From assembly GCA_041441915.1 (NCBI GenBank), contig JASDRS010000004.1, positions 1 to 32,500 on the forward strand: DNA of 32,500 bases. The letters run 5' to 3'. Origin of the DNA: UBA10365 sp041441915 (lineage in GTDB: Bacteria; Pseudomonadota; Alphaproteobacteria; Rhodobacterales; Rhodobacteraceae). A model generated the notes under the pieces. That model was not told the DNA's origin. It saw nothing but the letters and a program-made list of their open reading frames with translations, and did not search any database. Below, piece after piece: positions 7,765-15,114 of this stretch; the first letter of the stretch is position 1, and each line of letters opens with the position of its first letter. A program made the translations under genes and the position numbers.

Positions 7765-9864
7765 ATGTCAAAATCTGCACTAAAACATCTTAAAAACCAG
7801 TGGGATGATGCAAAAGTACATGATATGACTGAGCCGCAAAAGCTGGTCTATCGCTCGAACCTCCTTGGTTCTGACAAGAGAATCACAAATTATGGCGGCG
7901 GGAATACGAGTGCTAAGGTTATGGAACATGACCCACTCACGAGTGCTTTGGTCGAAGTTCTATGGGTCAAAGGATCGGGCGGTGATGTTGGCTCCATCAA
8001 GATGGACGGATTTTCCACGCTCTACATGGACAAACTGCGCGACCTAAAGGGCGTATATAAAGGCGTTCATATGGAAGATGAAATGGTTGGGCTACTGCCG
8101 CATTGCACCTATAATTTGAACCCACGTGCCGCATCAATCGATACGCCTTTGCACGCCTATGTGCCGCGCAACCATGTTGACCATATGCACCCCGATGCAA
8201 TTATTGCAATCGCAGCCTCAAAAAACTCAGCTGAACTCACTGAACGGATTTTTGGAAAAGACATTGGCTGGTTGCCATGGAAGCGCCCTGGGTACGAACT
8301 GGGCCTTTGGTTGGAAGAATTCTGCAATGATCATCCGACGGCCAAGGGTGTTGTTCTAGAGTCGCACGGTCTTTTCACTTGGGCCGATGATGCAAAAGAC
8401 TGCTATGACCTGACACTCGAAATCATTCAAAAGGCAATGGATTGGTTTGAAACCGAAAGTAAAGACACGTTGGTCTTTGGTGGTGCGCGATACGAAAGTC
8501 TTCCTCAAGACATGCGCAAAAAAGTTGCAACACGTCTTATGCCAGCTATTCGTGGAATTGTGTCAGGGCACCAGCACATGGTCGGCCATTTTGATGACAG
8601 TAAAGATATACTTAATTTTGTGAATTCAAACGACATGCAGCCGCTTTCTGCGCTTGGCACCTCTTGCCCAGATCATTTTCTGCGCACTAAAATTCGCCCC
8701 TTGGTCTTGAAATTTGACCCAAAAATGTTTAACATTGAAGCCGTTATGGCTGAATTGCCGGCCCAAATAGCAACTTATCGTGACGATTACGCAGCCTATT
8801 ACAACCGCTGCAAAAATGACAATTCTCCCTCCCTTCGCGACCCTAACGCAGTGGTTTATCTGGTGCCTGGGGTTGGAATGCTGACTTTCGCCAAAGACAA
8901 GGCAACAGCACGTATTTCGGGTGAATTTTATTTGAATGCTATTAATGTAATGCGCGGGTCATCGGCTGTATCAGAATATTGCGGCCTTAACGAGCAGGAA
9001 TCTTTTGATATTGAATATTGGCTTCTTGAAGAAGCTAAACTGCAACGTATGCCAAAGCCCAAGGCGCTTGCAGGTCGTGTTGCTTTGGTCACGGGCGGAG
9101 CGGGCGGCATAGGGTCAGCTATTGCAGAACGTTATCTACAAGAAGGTGCTTGCATCATACTTGCCGATATTGATGAAGTTGCTCTAGCTAATACTTCGGA
9201 CAGTTTAATTCGGCGCTTTGGCTCAGATGTGATCCGCACCGTGCAAATGGATGTGACAGACGAGACCGCCGTGATTGACGCCTTTGAACAGGCCACTGTC
9301 GAATTTGGCGGCATTGATATTTTGGTGTCAAATGCTGGCATCGCTTCATCGGCACCAATCGAAGACACAAGCCTTGCTGTTTGGAACAAGAATATGGAGA
9401 TCTTGTCGACCGGATATTTTCTAGTCAGCCGCGAGGCGTTCAAAGTGTTGCGGATGCAAAACATAGGTGGTTCAGTGGTGTTTATCGCTTCGAAAAACGG
9501 TCTAGCGGCATCGCCAAATGCGGCCGCATACTGTACGGCAAAGGCCGCCGAAATACATCTTGCGCGATGCCTGGCGTTAGAGGGGGCGGAGGCCGGCATT
9601 CGTGTTAATACTGTCAACCCAGATGCGGTGTTGCGTGGGTCAAAAATTTGGTCGGGTGACTGGCTATCGCAGCGCGCCTCAACCTATAACACGGACAAAG
9701 ACGGGTTAGAGGAAATGTATCGCAATCGCTCTTTGTTGAAGCGGTCCGTTTATCCTGAAGATATCGCTGAGGCGGCCTATTTCTTTGCTTCTGACCTATC
9801 TTCAAAATCAACGGGCAATATAATAAATGTTGATGCTGGCAATGTGCAATCCTTTACCAGGTAA
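7765..9864 (+). CDS. rhaD: bifunctional rhamnulose-1-phosphate aldolase / short-chain dehydrogenase (RhaD)
   Basis: A 699-residue fusion. Residues about 20-420 form a class II aldolase/adducin domain: NYGGGNTS (42-49), WVKGSGGD (67-74), and a zinc-binding cluster with His130, His137, His140 and His142 (HVDHMHPD). From about 435 there is a short-chain dehydrogenase with the Rossmann motif TGGAGGIG (443-450), NAG (about 521) and the catalytic Tyr589-x3-Lys593. It should cleave L-rhamnulose 1-phosphate to dihydroxyacetone phosphate and L-lactaldehyde and oxidise the aldehyde, as described for the RhaD/RhaE-type fusions of alphaproteobacteria. Full length for the family. A ribosome site AGGGA precedes the ATG; rhaI follows after six bases. 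Confidence 0.94.
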   Translation: MSKSALKHLKNQWDDAKVHDMTEPQKLVYRSNLLGSDKRITNYGGGNTSAKVMEHDPLTSALVEVLWVKGSGGDVGSIKMDGFSTLYMDKLRDLKGVYKGVHMEDEMVGLLPHCTYNLNPRAASIDTPLHAYVPRNHVDHMHPDAIIAIAASKNSAELTERIFGKDIGWLPWKRPGYELGLWLEEFCNDHPTAKGVVLESHGLFTWADDAKDCYDLTLEIIQKAMDWFETESKDTLVFGGARYESLPQDMRKKVATRLMPAIRGIVSGHQHMVGHFDDSKDILNFVNSNDMQPLSALGTSCPDHFLRTKIRPLVLKFDPKMFNIEAVMAELPAQIATYRDDYAAYYNRCKNDNSPSLRDPNAVVYLVPGVGMLTFAKDKATARISGEFYLNAINVMRGSSAVSEYCGLNEQESFDIEYWLLEEAKLQRMPKPKALAGRVALVTGGAGGIGSAIAERYLQEGACIILADIDEVALANTSDSLIRRFGSDVIRTVQMDVTDETAVIDAFEQATVEFGGIDILVSNAGIASSAPIEDTSLAVWNKNMEILSTGYFLVSREAFKVLRMQNIGGSVVFIASKNGLAASPNAAAYCTAKAAEIHLARCLALEGAEAGIRVNTVNPDAVLRGSKIWSGDWLSQRASTYNTDKDGLEEMYRNRSLLKRSVYPEDIAEAAYFFASDLSSKSTGNIINVDAGNVQSFTR

Positions 9865-9870
9865 AAAGCT

Positions 9871-11145
9871 ATGATAGACGCTTCCATTATTAACGCTGAA
9901 AACGAAAAAAAAATCACCCATTTGCAAGAAGATTATGCTGCTTTGGGTGAGCATTTAGCTCGTCGTGGTATTGATATATCTGCATTAAAAAGCCGTGTCG
10001 CGACTTTTAGTGTGGCGGTGCCCTCTTGGGGCGTCGGCACAGGAGGCACGCGTTTTGCGCGATTTCCTAGCGCAGGCGAACCGCGCCACATCTTTGATAA
10101 GTTGGACGATTGTGGCGTTATCCAACAACTTACCCGTGCCACTCCAAATGTTTCCCTTCATATACCGTGGGATAAAGCGCCAGCGGCCGACTTGTTGGGC
10201 AAAGCACGAGAGCTGAGCCTTGGTTTTGACGCGATGAATTCGAACACCTTTCAAGATCAAGAAAATCAAGAACATAGCTATAAGTTTGGCTCACTGTCCC
10301 ACGCTAATTCCGAAACGCGGCAGCAGGCCATTGATCACAATATTGAATGTATCGAACTGGGAGAAAAAATTGGTTCAAAGGCTCTAACCGTTTGGATTGG
10401 TGATGGTTCAAACTTTCCAGGGCAGACAAATTTTACCCGACAATTCGAACACTATCTCGAATCCATGAAATCTGTATACAGCCACCTGCCAGAAGACTGG
10501 CGGCTGTTTTCTGAACATAAGATGTATGAACCCGCTTTTTATTCAACCGTGGTGCAAGATTGGGGTACCAATTACATGATAGCAAAAGAGTTGGGCGACA
10601 AGGCACATTGTCTTGTTGATCTTGGTCATCATGCCCCGAACGTGAACATCGAAATGATCGTAGCCCGACTGATCCAATTTGGAAAGTTGGGCGGGTTCCA
10701 CTTTAACGACAGTAAGTATGGCGATGATGATCTGGACACTGGCGCGATTGATCCTTTTCGCCTGTTCCTAGTGTTTAATGAACTAGTGAATTCTGAAGGA
10801 AAAGAAAACTTCAACCCTGCTCACATGCTTGATCAATCGCACAATGTTACAGATCCAATAGAAAGCCTGATGTCGTCAGCTAATGAAGTGCGACGCGCAT
10901 TTGCTCAGGCGCTGCTTGTTGACCGCAAAGCTTTGTGCGCCTTTCAAGACCAGAACGATGCTTTGATGGCCGCCCATACTCTTAAACAGGCTTTTCGCAC
11001 CGATGTAGATCCTATTTTAGCTATGGCAAGGCTTGAAAATGGCGGGGCGATCGACCCCATTGGTACCTTCCGTACTGCTGGATATCGTGCGAAAGTGGCC
11101 GAAGAGCGGCCTAAAATTTCAGGCCTGAGCGGTGGAATCGTTTAA
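9871..11145 (+). CDS. rhaI: L-rhamnose isomerase (RhaI type)
   Basis: The 424-residue TIM-barrel enzyme converts L-rhamnose to L-rhamnulose. It resembles the Pseudomonas stutzeri/rhizobial RhaI family rather than E. coli RhaA. Metal-ligand motifs are visible in order: Glu215 and Lys217 (FSEHKMYEP), Asp250 (LVDLGHHAPN), His277 (GGFHFNDSKYGDDD) and the following acidic cluster. The start lies six bases after the rhaD stop, with an AGG in the rhaD end as ribosome site, so the two are co-transcribed. The frame ends with a TAA and no clear intrinsic terminator follows. Confidence 0.95.
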   Translation: MIDASIINAENEKKITHLQEDYAALGEHLARRGIDISALKSRVATFSVAVPSWGVGTGGTRFARFPSAGEPRHIFDKLDDCGVIQQLTRATPNVSLHIPWDKAPAADLLGKARELSLGFDAMNSNTFQDQENQEHSYKFGSLSHANSETRQQAIDHNIECIELGEKIGSKALTVWIGDGSNFPGQTNFTRQFEHYLESMKSVYSHLPEDWRLFSEHKMYEPAFYSTVVQDWGTNYMIAKELGDKAHCLVDLGHHAPNVNIEMIVARLIQFGKLGGFHFNDSKYGDDDLDTGAIDPFRLFLVFNELVNSEGKENFNPAHMLDQSHNVTDPIESLMSSANEVRRAFAQALLVDRKALCAFQDQNDALMAAHTLKQAFRTDVDPILAMARLENGGAIDPIGTFRTAGYRAKVAEERPKISGLSGGIV

Positions 11146-11331
11146 CAGTTATTTTGGCTCCTCAGTTGGCCTACCCTAAGGCACATCTTCCAAAGTGATA
11201 GGTCAGGTTTCGCCAACGTCCACCTTGCTGTCCCAGAACACTAAACTGTAAATCGTATTTGTACCTAATGATACGGGCCTTGTTGCAGGCGGATCGCAAT
11301 ACCGTTGGGTAACTATGATCTGTTTCATTGA

Positions 11332-11553
11332 TCATGATGAGAGCACCTTTCTGACGGCGCTTACATAGCGACTGCCCTTCGTCCCGAATGCATCAGATCC
11401 AGTTTGTCCTGTCTCAAGATAATCAACTGCACCACCAGCGCCTTGATTATGTGCGTACCCTAGAATTTCTAGCTGTTCTTCAGACGGCATGGATTTGTAT
11501 TTATCTGATTTACTCAGCAGCGTCTGATGATTGGCCTTAGTATATGCAGCCAT
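11332..11553 (-). pseudogene. truncated lysozyme-/phage-type ORF (73 aa)
   Basis: The readable product (AHNQGAGGAVDYLETGQTG, then SDAFGTKGSRYVSAVRKVL) resembles the C-terminal part of phage or secreted peptidoglycan-active proteins; I recognise the pattern only loosely. Upstream in the same frame there is only a short open stretch (KQDAV) before the frame becomes unrelated. The 5' end overlaps by 17 bases a signal-peptide ORF in another frame (11537-11713), so the two may be a single frameshifted gene. No catalytic residues can be placed. It is best treated as a remnant. Confidence 0.4.
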
Positions 11554-11713
11554 AACGGCATCTTGCTTTGAAGGATTTGCTAGCGTCAGTTACATCCTCA
11601 CCAACTCTTCCTGTTGCATTGCAAATATAGTTTTCCTTTAATGGCAGGCTGTCGAAAAATGAGACAGAACTTGTTAGCACTAATATAATTGATAGGAAAA
11701 ATGAAAACTTCAT
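11537..11713 (-). CDS. small exported cysteine-containing peptide or 5' part of a broken gene (58 aa)
   Basis: A 58-codon frame starts with a clear signal-peptide-like segment (MKFSFFLSIILVLTSSVSFF) followed by a short hydrophilic part with three cysteines (YICNATGRVGED, then ARCRYGC). A GAGGAAA lies about 12 bases upstream of the ATG, rather far. The frame stops inside the start of the lysozyme-like ORF at 11332-11553. It may be an independent small secreted protein or the N-terminus of a gene broken by a frameshift near 11540-11560. I do not recognise the family. Confidence 0.4.
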   Translation of the reverse strand: MKFSFFLSIILVLTSSVSFFDSLPLKENYICNATGRVGEDVTDASKSFKARCRYGCIY

Positions 11714-12265
11714 TTCACACTTGTTTCCTCTGCAAGGTTTTCATAGCAATATCTGCACGTAATAGCTTCAAATTTAATTTTTTCAGCACAAAACGGATTT
11801 CCAAAAGCAATGCGCCGCATTCCCACGCTAGTATGTCTGGCTGATGTTTTTGTGTTTTTTACCAATTTTCAGCTAACACGCTGATTTAATTGGCTCCGGC
11901 GGTAGGGATCGAACCTACAACCAATTGAGTGGTAGAATTCCTCATTAACACATTGAAATATATATAAATATTTATGGGTTATGGAGCGACGAATAACTTT
12001 AGGTGTTGTTACAGGTGCTAAGTTAATACCTTAGTGATATACTATATTAAGTGCCGAGTTAGCCACTCGCTGATAAATTACCCAGTTAGTATTTTCGCCA
12101 CTTTTTTTTATTAGTATAAATACAGCCATACACAGGGTCGCACTTATTCCAACTTGTTTCGTTTGTATGCAAAGAAGTCAGCAGTATCTCGGTTAAAGTG
12201 AGTGCAGTGTTTGCCTACCATCTCATTCAAAAAAGTGTTTGATAATGTTGGTACAATTGAAGTGA
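11714..12265. other. AT-rich non-coding stretch containing the truncated tRNA-Asn copy
   Basis: Apart from the 40-bp tRNA-Asn-derived repeat at 11889-11928, I see no gene here on either strand. The part after 11929 is markedly AT-rich and peppered with stops. A short open stretch on the plus strand (about 12212-12291, ending CFKW) has no start and is probably chance or debris. Confidence 0.5.
11889..11928 (-). repeat. partial tRNA-Asn 3' end (att-like direct repeat, distal copy)
   Basis: These 40 bases match 14955-14994 at 39 positions in the same orientation. They correspond to the tRNA-Asn from the 3' side of the anticodon stem through the T-arm, acceptor and CCA, plus a few flanking bases. 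The 5' half of the tRNA is missing. Such 3'-end duplications are the classic footprint of tyrosine-recombinase integration into a tRNA gene; here the intact gene is on the right and the leftover half on the left, bounding a 3-kb islet. Confidence 0.85.
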
Positions 12266-12370
12266 ATGATGGCTCCAAAGGATGTTTTAAGTGGTAAATC
12301 TGAAATGATTAACCAAAATGATGCTGTTGTTTTCTGGAACAACAACTATCTGTATTTAGATTTGGCTTGA
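12266..12370 (+). CDS. possible 34-aa leader ORF upstream of agmatine deiminase
   Basis: A short frame starts with two consecutive ATGs and ends with TGA four bases before the agmatine deiminase ATG. The product includes MINQNDAVVFWNNNYLYLDL. The ribosome site is weak. Nothing similar is recognised. Its position would suit a leader peptide or coupled small gene, but an AT-rich region easily yields such frames by chance. Confidence 0.22.
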   Translation: MMAPKDVLSGKSEMINQNDAVVFWNNNYLYLDLA

Positions 12371-12374
12371 ACGA

Positions 12375-13496
12375 ATGCGTGGAAATAAATTGAAAAGTAA
12401 AATTTGGATTATTTTTATAACACTGCTAATTTCAGTAATGAGTATTAATAGTCAAGCAAACGAAGTTCTTCATCAATCTAAACGCGTTCCAGCTGAATGG
12501 GAACCTCAAGAGGCGATTTGGATGCAATGGCCTGGTTTTTTGGAAAAAGATTATGAAATAACTTTTGCAAATATAGCTGATATAGTTTCTCGCTACGAAA
12601 AACTTCATATCCTTTACCATTCAGATCAGATTTATTCAGATGCACAAAAAGCAATAAGAGATGTAAAGGCAGATCCACAAAATAAAAATATTCATTGGCA
12701 TGAAGTACCCAATGATAATGCTTGGATGAGAGACAACGGTCCTATTTATGTTCTAAATGGTCAAGAATTAAGGATTCAAAATTGGAATTTTAATGCTTGG
12801 GGTGGTGCTTTTGGGCATGATGTAACCTTTAATCTAGACAATACAGTCCCAGACAAAGTTGGCGAAATACTTAAAATGCCTGTTGATCAAATTGATATCG
12901 TACATGAAAGAGGTAACTTAGAATTTAATGGATCCGACACAGTATTATTAAATTGGAGCACCCTTGGTGATCCCAGTAGAAATTTAAACTATAAAAAACA
13001 GCAGGCAGAACGTGATCTGAAGGAGTACTTTGGTGTAACAAATGTTATTTTTATTGAGGGCATTCCAGATGGAGATCTTACTAAAGGACACATTGATGGT
13101 ATTGCCCGGTTTATTGGACAAAGGACTGTAGTAGTCGTTCAATGTACAACTCAATCATTATGTCGACCCGATAGTATAGATGCAGAGCTTTATGATAAGG
13201 CAGCAAAAATAATAGGGGAAGCAGGGTTTAATGTAATAAGAGAACCTATTGAGGGTTTTGTAAGACATAATGATAAAATGTTTGATACTAATTATATGAA
13301 CTGGCTAGTTGGAAACGGATTTGTAATCGTACCTGGTTTTGGCAATCCGGACACAGATTTTTCAGCAAAATTACGTATAGAAAGCTATTTTCCTAATCGC
13401 GATGTTTATCTAATTGAGATGTTAAGCTCTTGGGCCGCTGGAGGTGGAGTACACTGTCATACAAATGATCAACCAGCCTTCTCAATATCCAAATAA
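12375..13496 (+). CDS. exported agmatine deiminase / peptidylarginine deiminase-family protein
   Basis: The 373-residue protein belongs to the PAD_porph/agmatine deiminase family, guanidino-modifying enzymes that hydrolyse agmatine to N-carbamoylputrescine and ammonia. Conserved elements in order: EWEPQEAIWMQWP (41-53), WMRDNGP with Asp120 (117-123), HERGNLEFNG (177-186), GHIDG with His239 and Asp241 (238-242), and the catalytic Cys361 in GGGVHCHT (356-363). Unusually, it begins with a signal peptide (about 5-28, ending NSQA), so it probably acts outside the cytoplasm. The gene is visibly more AT-rich than its surroundings and lies in a tRNA-Asn-bounded islet, both signs of transfer. No strong ribosome site precedes the ATG; a TTG at 12390 is an alternative start. 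The exact substrate is uncertain. Confidence 0.88.
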   Translation: MRGNKLKSKIWIIFITLLISVMSINSQANEVLHQSKRVPAEWEPQEAIWMQWPGFLEKDYEITFANIADIVSRYEKLHILYHSDQIYSDAQKAIRDVKADPQNKNIHWHEVPNDNAWMRDNGPIYVLNGQELRIQNWNFNAWGGAFGHDVTFNLDNTVPDKVGEILKMPVDQIDIVHERGNLEFNGSDTVLLNWSTLGDPSRNLNYKKQQAERDLKEYFGVTNVIFIEGIPDGDLTKGHIDGIARFIGQRTVVVVQCTTQSLCRPDSIDAELYDKAAKIIGEAGFNVIREPIEGFVRHNDKMFDTNYMNWLVGNGFVIVPGFGNPDTDFSAKLRIESYFPNRDVYLIEMLSSWAAGGGVHCHTNDQPAFSISK

Positions 13497-13598
13497 ACCT
13501 CTGTAATTTTATACAAACCAAAACCATATAATTATTGTAAATTGGGCTAAACTCGGCAATCATTACTTGAAGCTAATGTCGCGTTATAATGCAAAATA

Positions 13599-14261
13599 GT
13601 GCAGTTAAAGGAAACTGATTTTTATGAACCGAAAATTAGAGAAATGACCGCACGGGGCGCTATCACAAGTATTCCTCCACGGACTGGGCGCGCTGTACGC
13701 CTGTCGACCGGAGAAGCGATACAAATTGTAAACACGCATGGGACACAAGTGGTCGACACATGGTGTTTTAATATCAATGATATGAAAGAATTCATGTCGA
13801 TGGAACATAATCGTGTGGTCACGCAATCCCTGTTTCCCAAAGAGGGAGATATGCTATATTCTAACCGCCGCCGACCAATTTTACATCTAGAAACAGATAC
13901 TTCACCAGGTCGACACGATACATTGTTAGCGGCTTGTGATGTGTACCGCTATATGATGCTAGGATGTAAAAGTTATCACGATAACTGCACTGACAACTTG
14001 CACGGTGCACTGTCACAGAACAGCCTACGATCAGACGTATGCCCAAGCCCATTAAATCTTTGGATGAACATACCAATCAGTGTTTCAGGGCATACTGAGT
14101 GGGGCATGCCGCTTTGCAAGCCTGGTGATTTTGTGGTGTTACGCGCGCAACTCGACTGTGTAGTGGTGATGTCGACTTGTCCTCAGGATATTGTGCCGAT
14201 TAACGGTGCTGATTGTGTGGTCAAAGAAGTGCATTATAGCGTTCTGGAAACGTCAGAATAA
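13599..14261 (+). CDS. DUF1989 domain protein (urea carboxylase-associated-like)
   Basis: The 220-residue product has the DUF1989 layout: an N-terminal IPPRTGRAVRLSTGEAIQIVN followed by GTQVVDTWCFN (about 49-59), MSMEHNR, LLAACDVYRYMMLG and NLWMNIPIS, ending with a beta-rich GDFVVLRAQLDCVVVMSTCPQD. Members occur beside urea carboxylase and amino-acid degradation genes, but their biochemical role is not settled. The start is a GTG at 13599; an ATG at 13644 would remove 15 residues. It follows the deiminase by 102 bases in the same direction but differs in base composition, so the two may have separate origins. A hairpin overlaps the stop codon. Confidence 0.82.
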   Translation: MQLKETDFYEPKIREMTARGAITSIPPRTGRAVRLSTGEAIQIVNTHGTQVVDTWCFNINDMKEFMSMEHNRVVTQSLFPKEGDMLYSNRRRPILHLETDTSPGRHDTLLAACDVYRYMMLGCKSYHDNCTDNLHGALSQNSLRSDVCPSPLNLWMNIPISVSGHTEWGMPLCKPGDFVVLRAQLDCVVVMSTCPQDIVPINGADCVVKEVHYSVLETSE

Positions 14262-14282
14262 TGTTATTTGGTGGTTATTCTG
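14254..14282 (+). terminator. hairpin at the end of the DUF1989 gene
   Basis: CAGAATAA (14254-14261, including the TAA stop) pairs perfectly with TTATTCTG (14275-14282) around a 13-base loop. There is no T-run directly after it, so it is at best a weak terminator. It abuts a second inverted repeat at 14284-14329. Confidence 0.4.
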
Positions 14283-14283
14283 G

Positions 14284-14329
14284 TGTCTGTCGTCAGGGTT
14301 TTTGGACCCATAGGCGCTGACGTCAGACA
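14284..14329. repeat. imperfect inverted repeat incorporating the second 29-bp repeat copy
   Basis: TGTCTGTCGTCAG (14284-14296) is complementary at 12 of 13 positions to CTGACGTCAGACA (14317-14329), with a 20-base loop. The right arm is the end of the 29-bp repeat. Copy 1 of that repeat at 26-54 lacks the left arm, so the arm is specific to this site. It could mark a transposon-like end or a recombination hairpin. Confidence 0.6.
14301..14329. repeat. 29-bp direct repeat, copy 2
   Basis: Identical over 29 bases and in the same orientation as 26-54, including the palindrome CTGACGTCAG. It lies in the spacer between the DUF1989 gene and the convergent small exported protein gene, within the tRNA-Asn islet. 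Confidence 0.85.
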
Positions 14330-14381
14330 ATGGAAATCAAGTTAATGCAATTCTTTAATTGACAAAGGACCAAGCAATAAC

Positions 14382-14780
14382 TCAGTCTGATGGATATCTG
14401 GGTATTTTCTGTGAAGTTGCCAGCTTCTTTTCCCATTCAACCAGTTCATCTGGTTTGGCAGGTGGGTCGCTAAGAAAAAGAGGTTGGGATTCTGCTTTTA
14501 TTAAGCTGTCGGCAAGTTCTTTGGCGGCCAGTAAAGCTTCGTCATCTACACGGTCTTTTAAATTTTTATGATCATTCTCCAGTTTATTTAGCTGATACTG
14601 TAAGATGCCAAGATCTGCCCTGGTGGAACCAATAGCTTTGTAAGTCTTGGAGTATGCTTCCTCTAAGCTTGATGCATATGAATAAGTAGTACAGATGCAC
14701 ATCAAAAAAATTGCAGTAATGCTGCCCTTAATAAGACTTATTAAGTTGCTTACGCTCAACATCGTGAATCTCTTACCCAT
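14382..14780 (-). CDS. small exported coiled-coil protein, hypothetical (132 aa)
   Basis: The product has an N-terminal signal sequence (hydrophobic ITAIFLMCICTTYSYA, about 21-36) followed by a heptad-rich helical region (about 40-95, including ILQYQLNKLENDHKNLKDRV) and a proline-rich tail. A second in-frame ATG six codons downstream is an alternative start. I do not recognise a family. It is convergent with the DUF1989 gene and lies between the 29-bp repeat and tRNA-Asn, within the islet. Confidence 0.55.
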   Translation of the reverse strand: MGKRFTMLSVSNLISLIKGSITAIFLMCICTTYSYASSLEEAYSKTYKAIGSTRADLGILQYQLNKLENDHKNLKDRVDDEALLAAKELADSLIKAESQPLFLSDPPAKPDELVEWEKKLATSQKIPRYPSD

Positions 14781-14954
14781 ATATATTTTACGGCGATTTC
14801 AAATTAGGGCTATTCTGAATGCGATTAACAACAGTTGCATCACTGCGCACTGTAACAATTTTTTCTAAAACTACAAAATTTAATTTAAATGTTTCCCTGG
14901 AGTTTCTTCAGTAGAGACTGCCAATCTAATGATTAACTTTAAGTTATTGATTAT

Positions 14955-14994
14955 ATTGGCTCCGGCGGTAGGGATCGAACCTACGACCAATTGA
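14955..14994 (-). repeat. att-like repeat within tRNA-Asn (proximal copy)
   Basis: This is the intact partner of the 40-bp repeat at 11889-11928; 39 of 40 positions agree. It covers the 3' part of the tRNA-Asn and its immediate 3' flank, as expected for an integration site that regenerates the tRNA. Confidence 0.82.
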
Positions 14995-15031
14995 TTAACA
15001 GTCAACTGCTCTACCGCTGAGCTACGCCGGA
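14957..15031 (-). tRNA. tRNA-Asn (GTT)
   Basis: Read on the minus strand, the gene starts TCCGGCGTAGCTCAGCGG, has the anticodon arm GTTGA-CTGTTAA-TCAAT with GTT anticodon, a T-loop GTTCGATC and an acceptor end CGCCGGAG followed by an encoded CCA. Acceptor pairs TCCGGCG/CGCCGGA are perfect. It is the boundary between the accessory left part and the core-like right part of the window. Confidence 0.96.
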
Positions 15032-15074
15032 ACACCTGGACCTTGTAGCAAGGGTCTTGGGTATCGTCTAGGGG

Positions 15075-15101
15075 AAATTGTAAAAATTGTAAAAATTGTA
15101 A
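15075..15101. repeat. 9-bp tandem repeat, three copies
   Basis: AAATTGTAA is repeated three times without interruption just upstream of the tRNA-Asn and downstream of the decayed hydrolase gene. Likely a simple slippage repeat. Confidence 0.7.
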
Positions 15102-15114
15102 CCTCTTTTTTATT

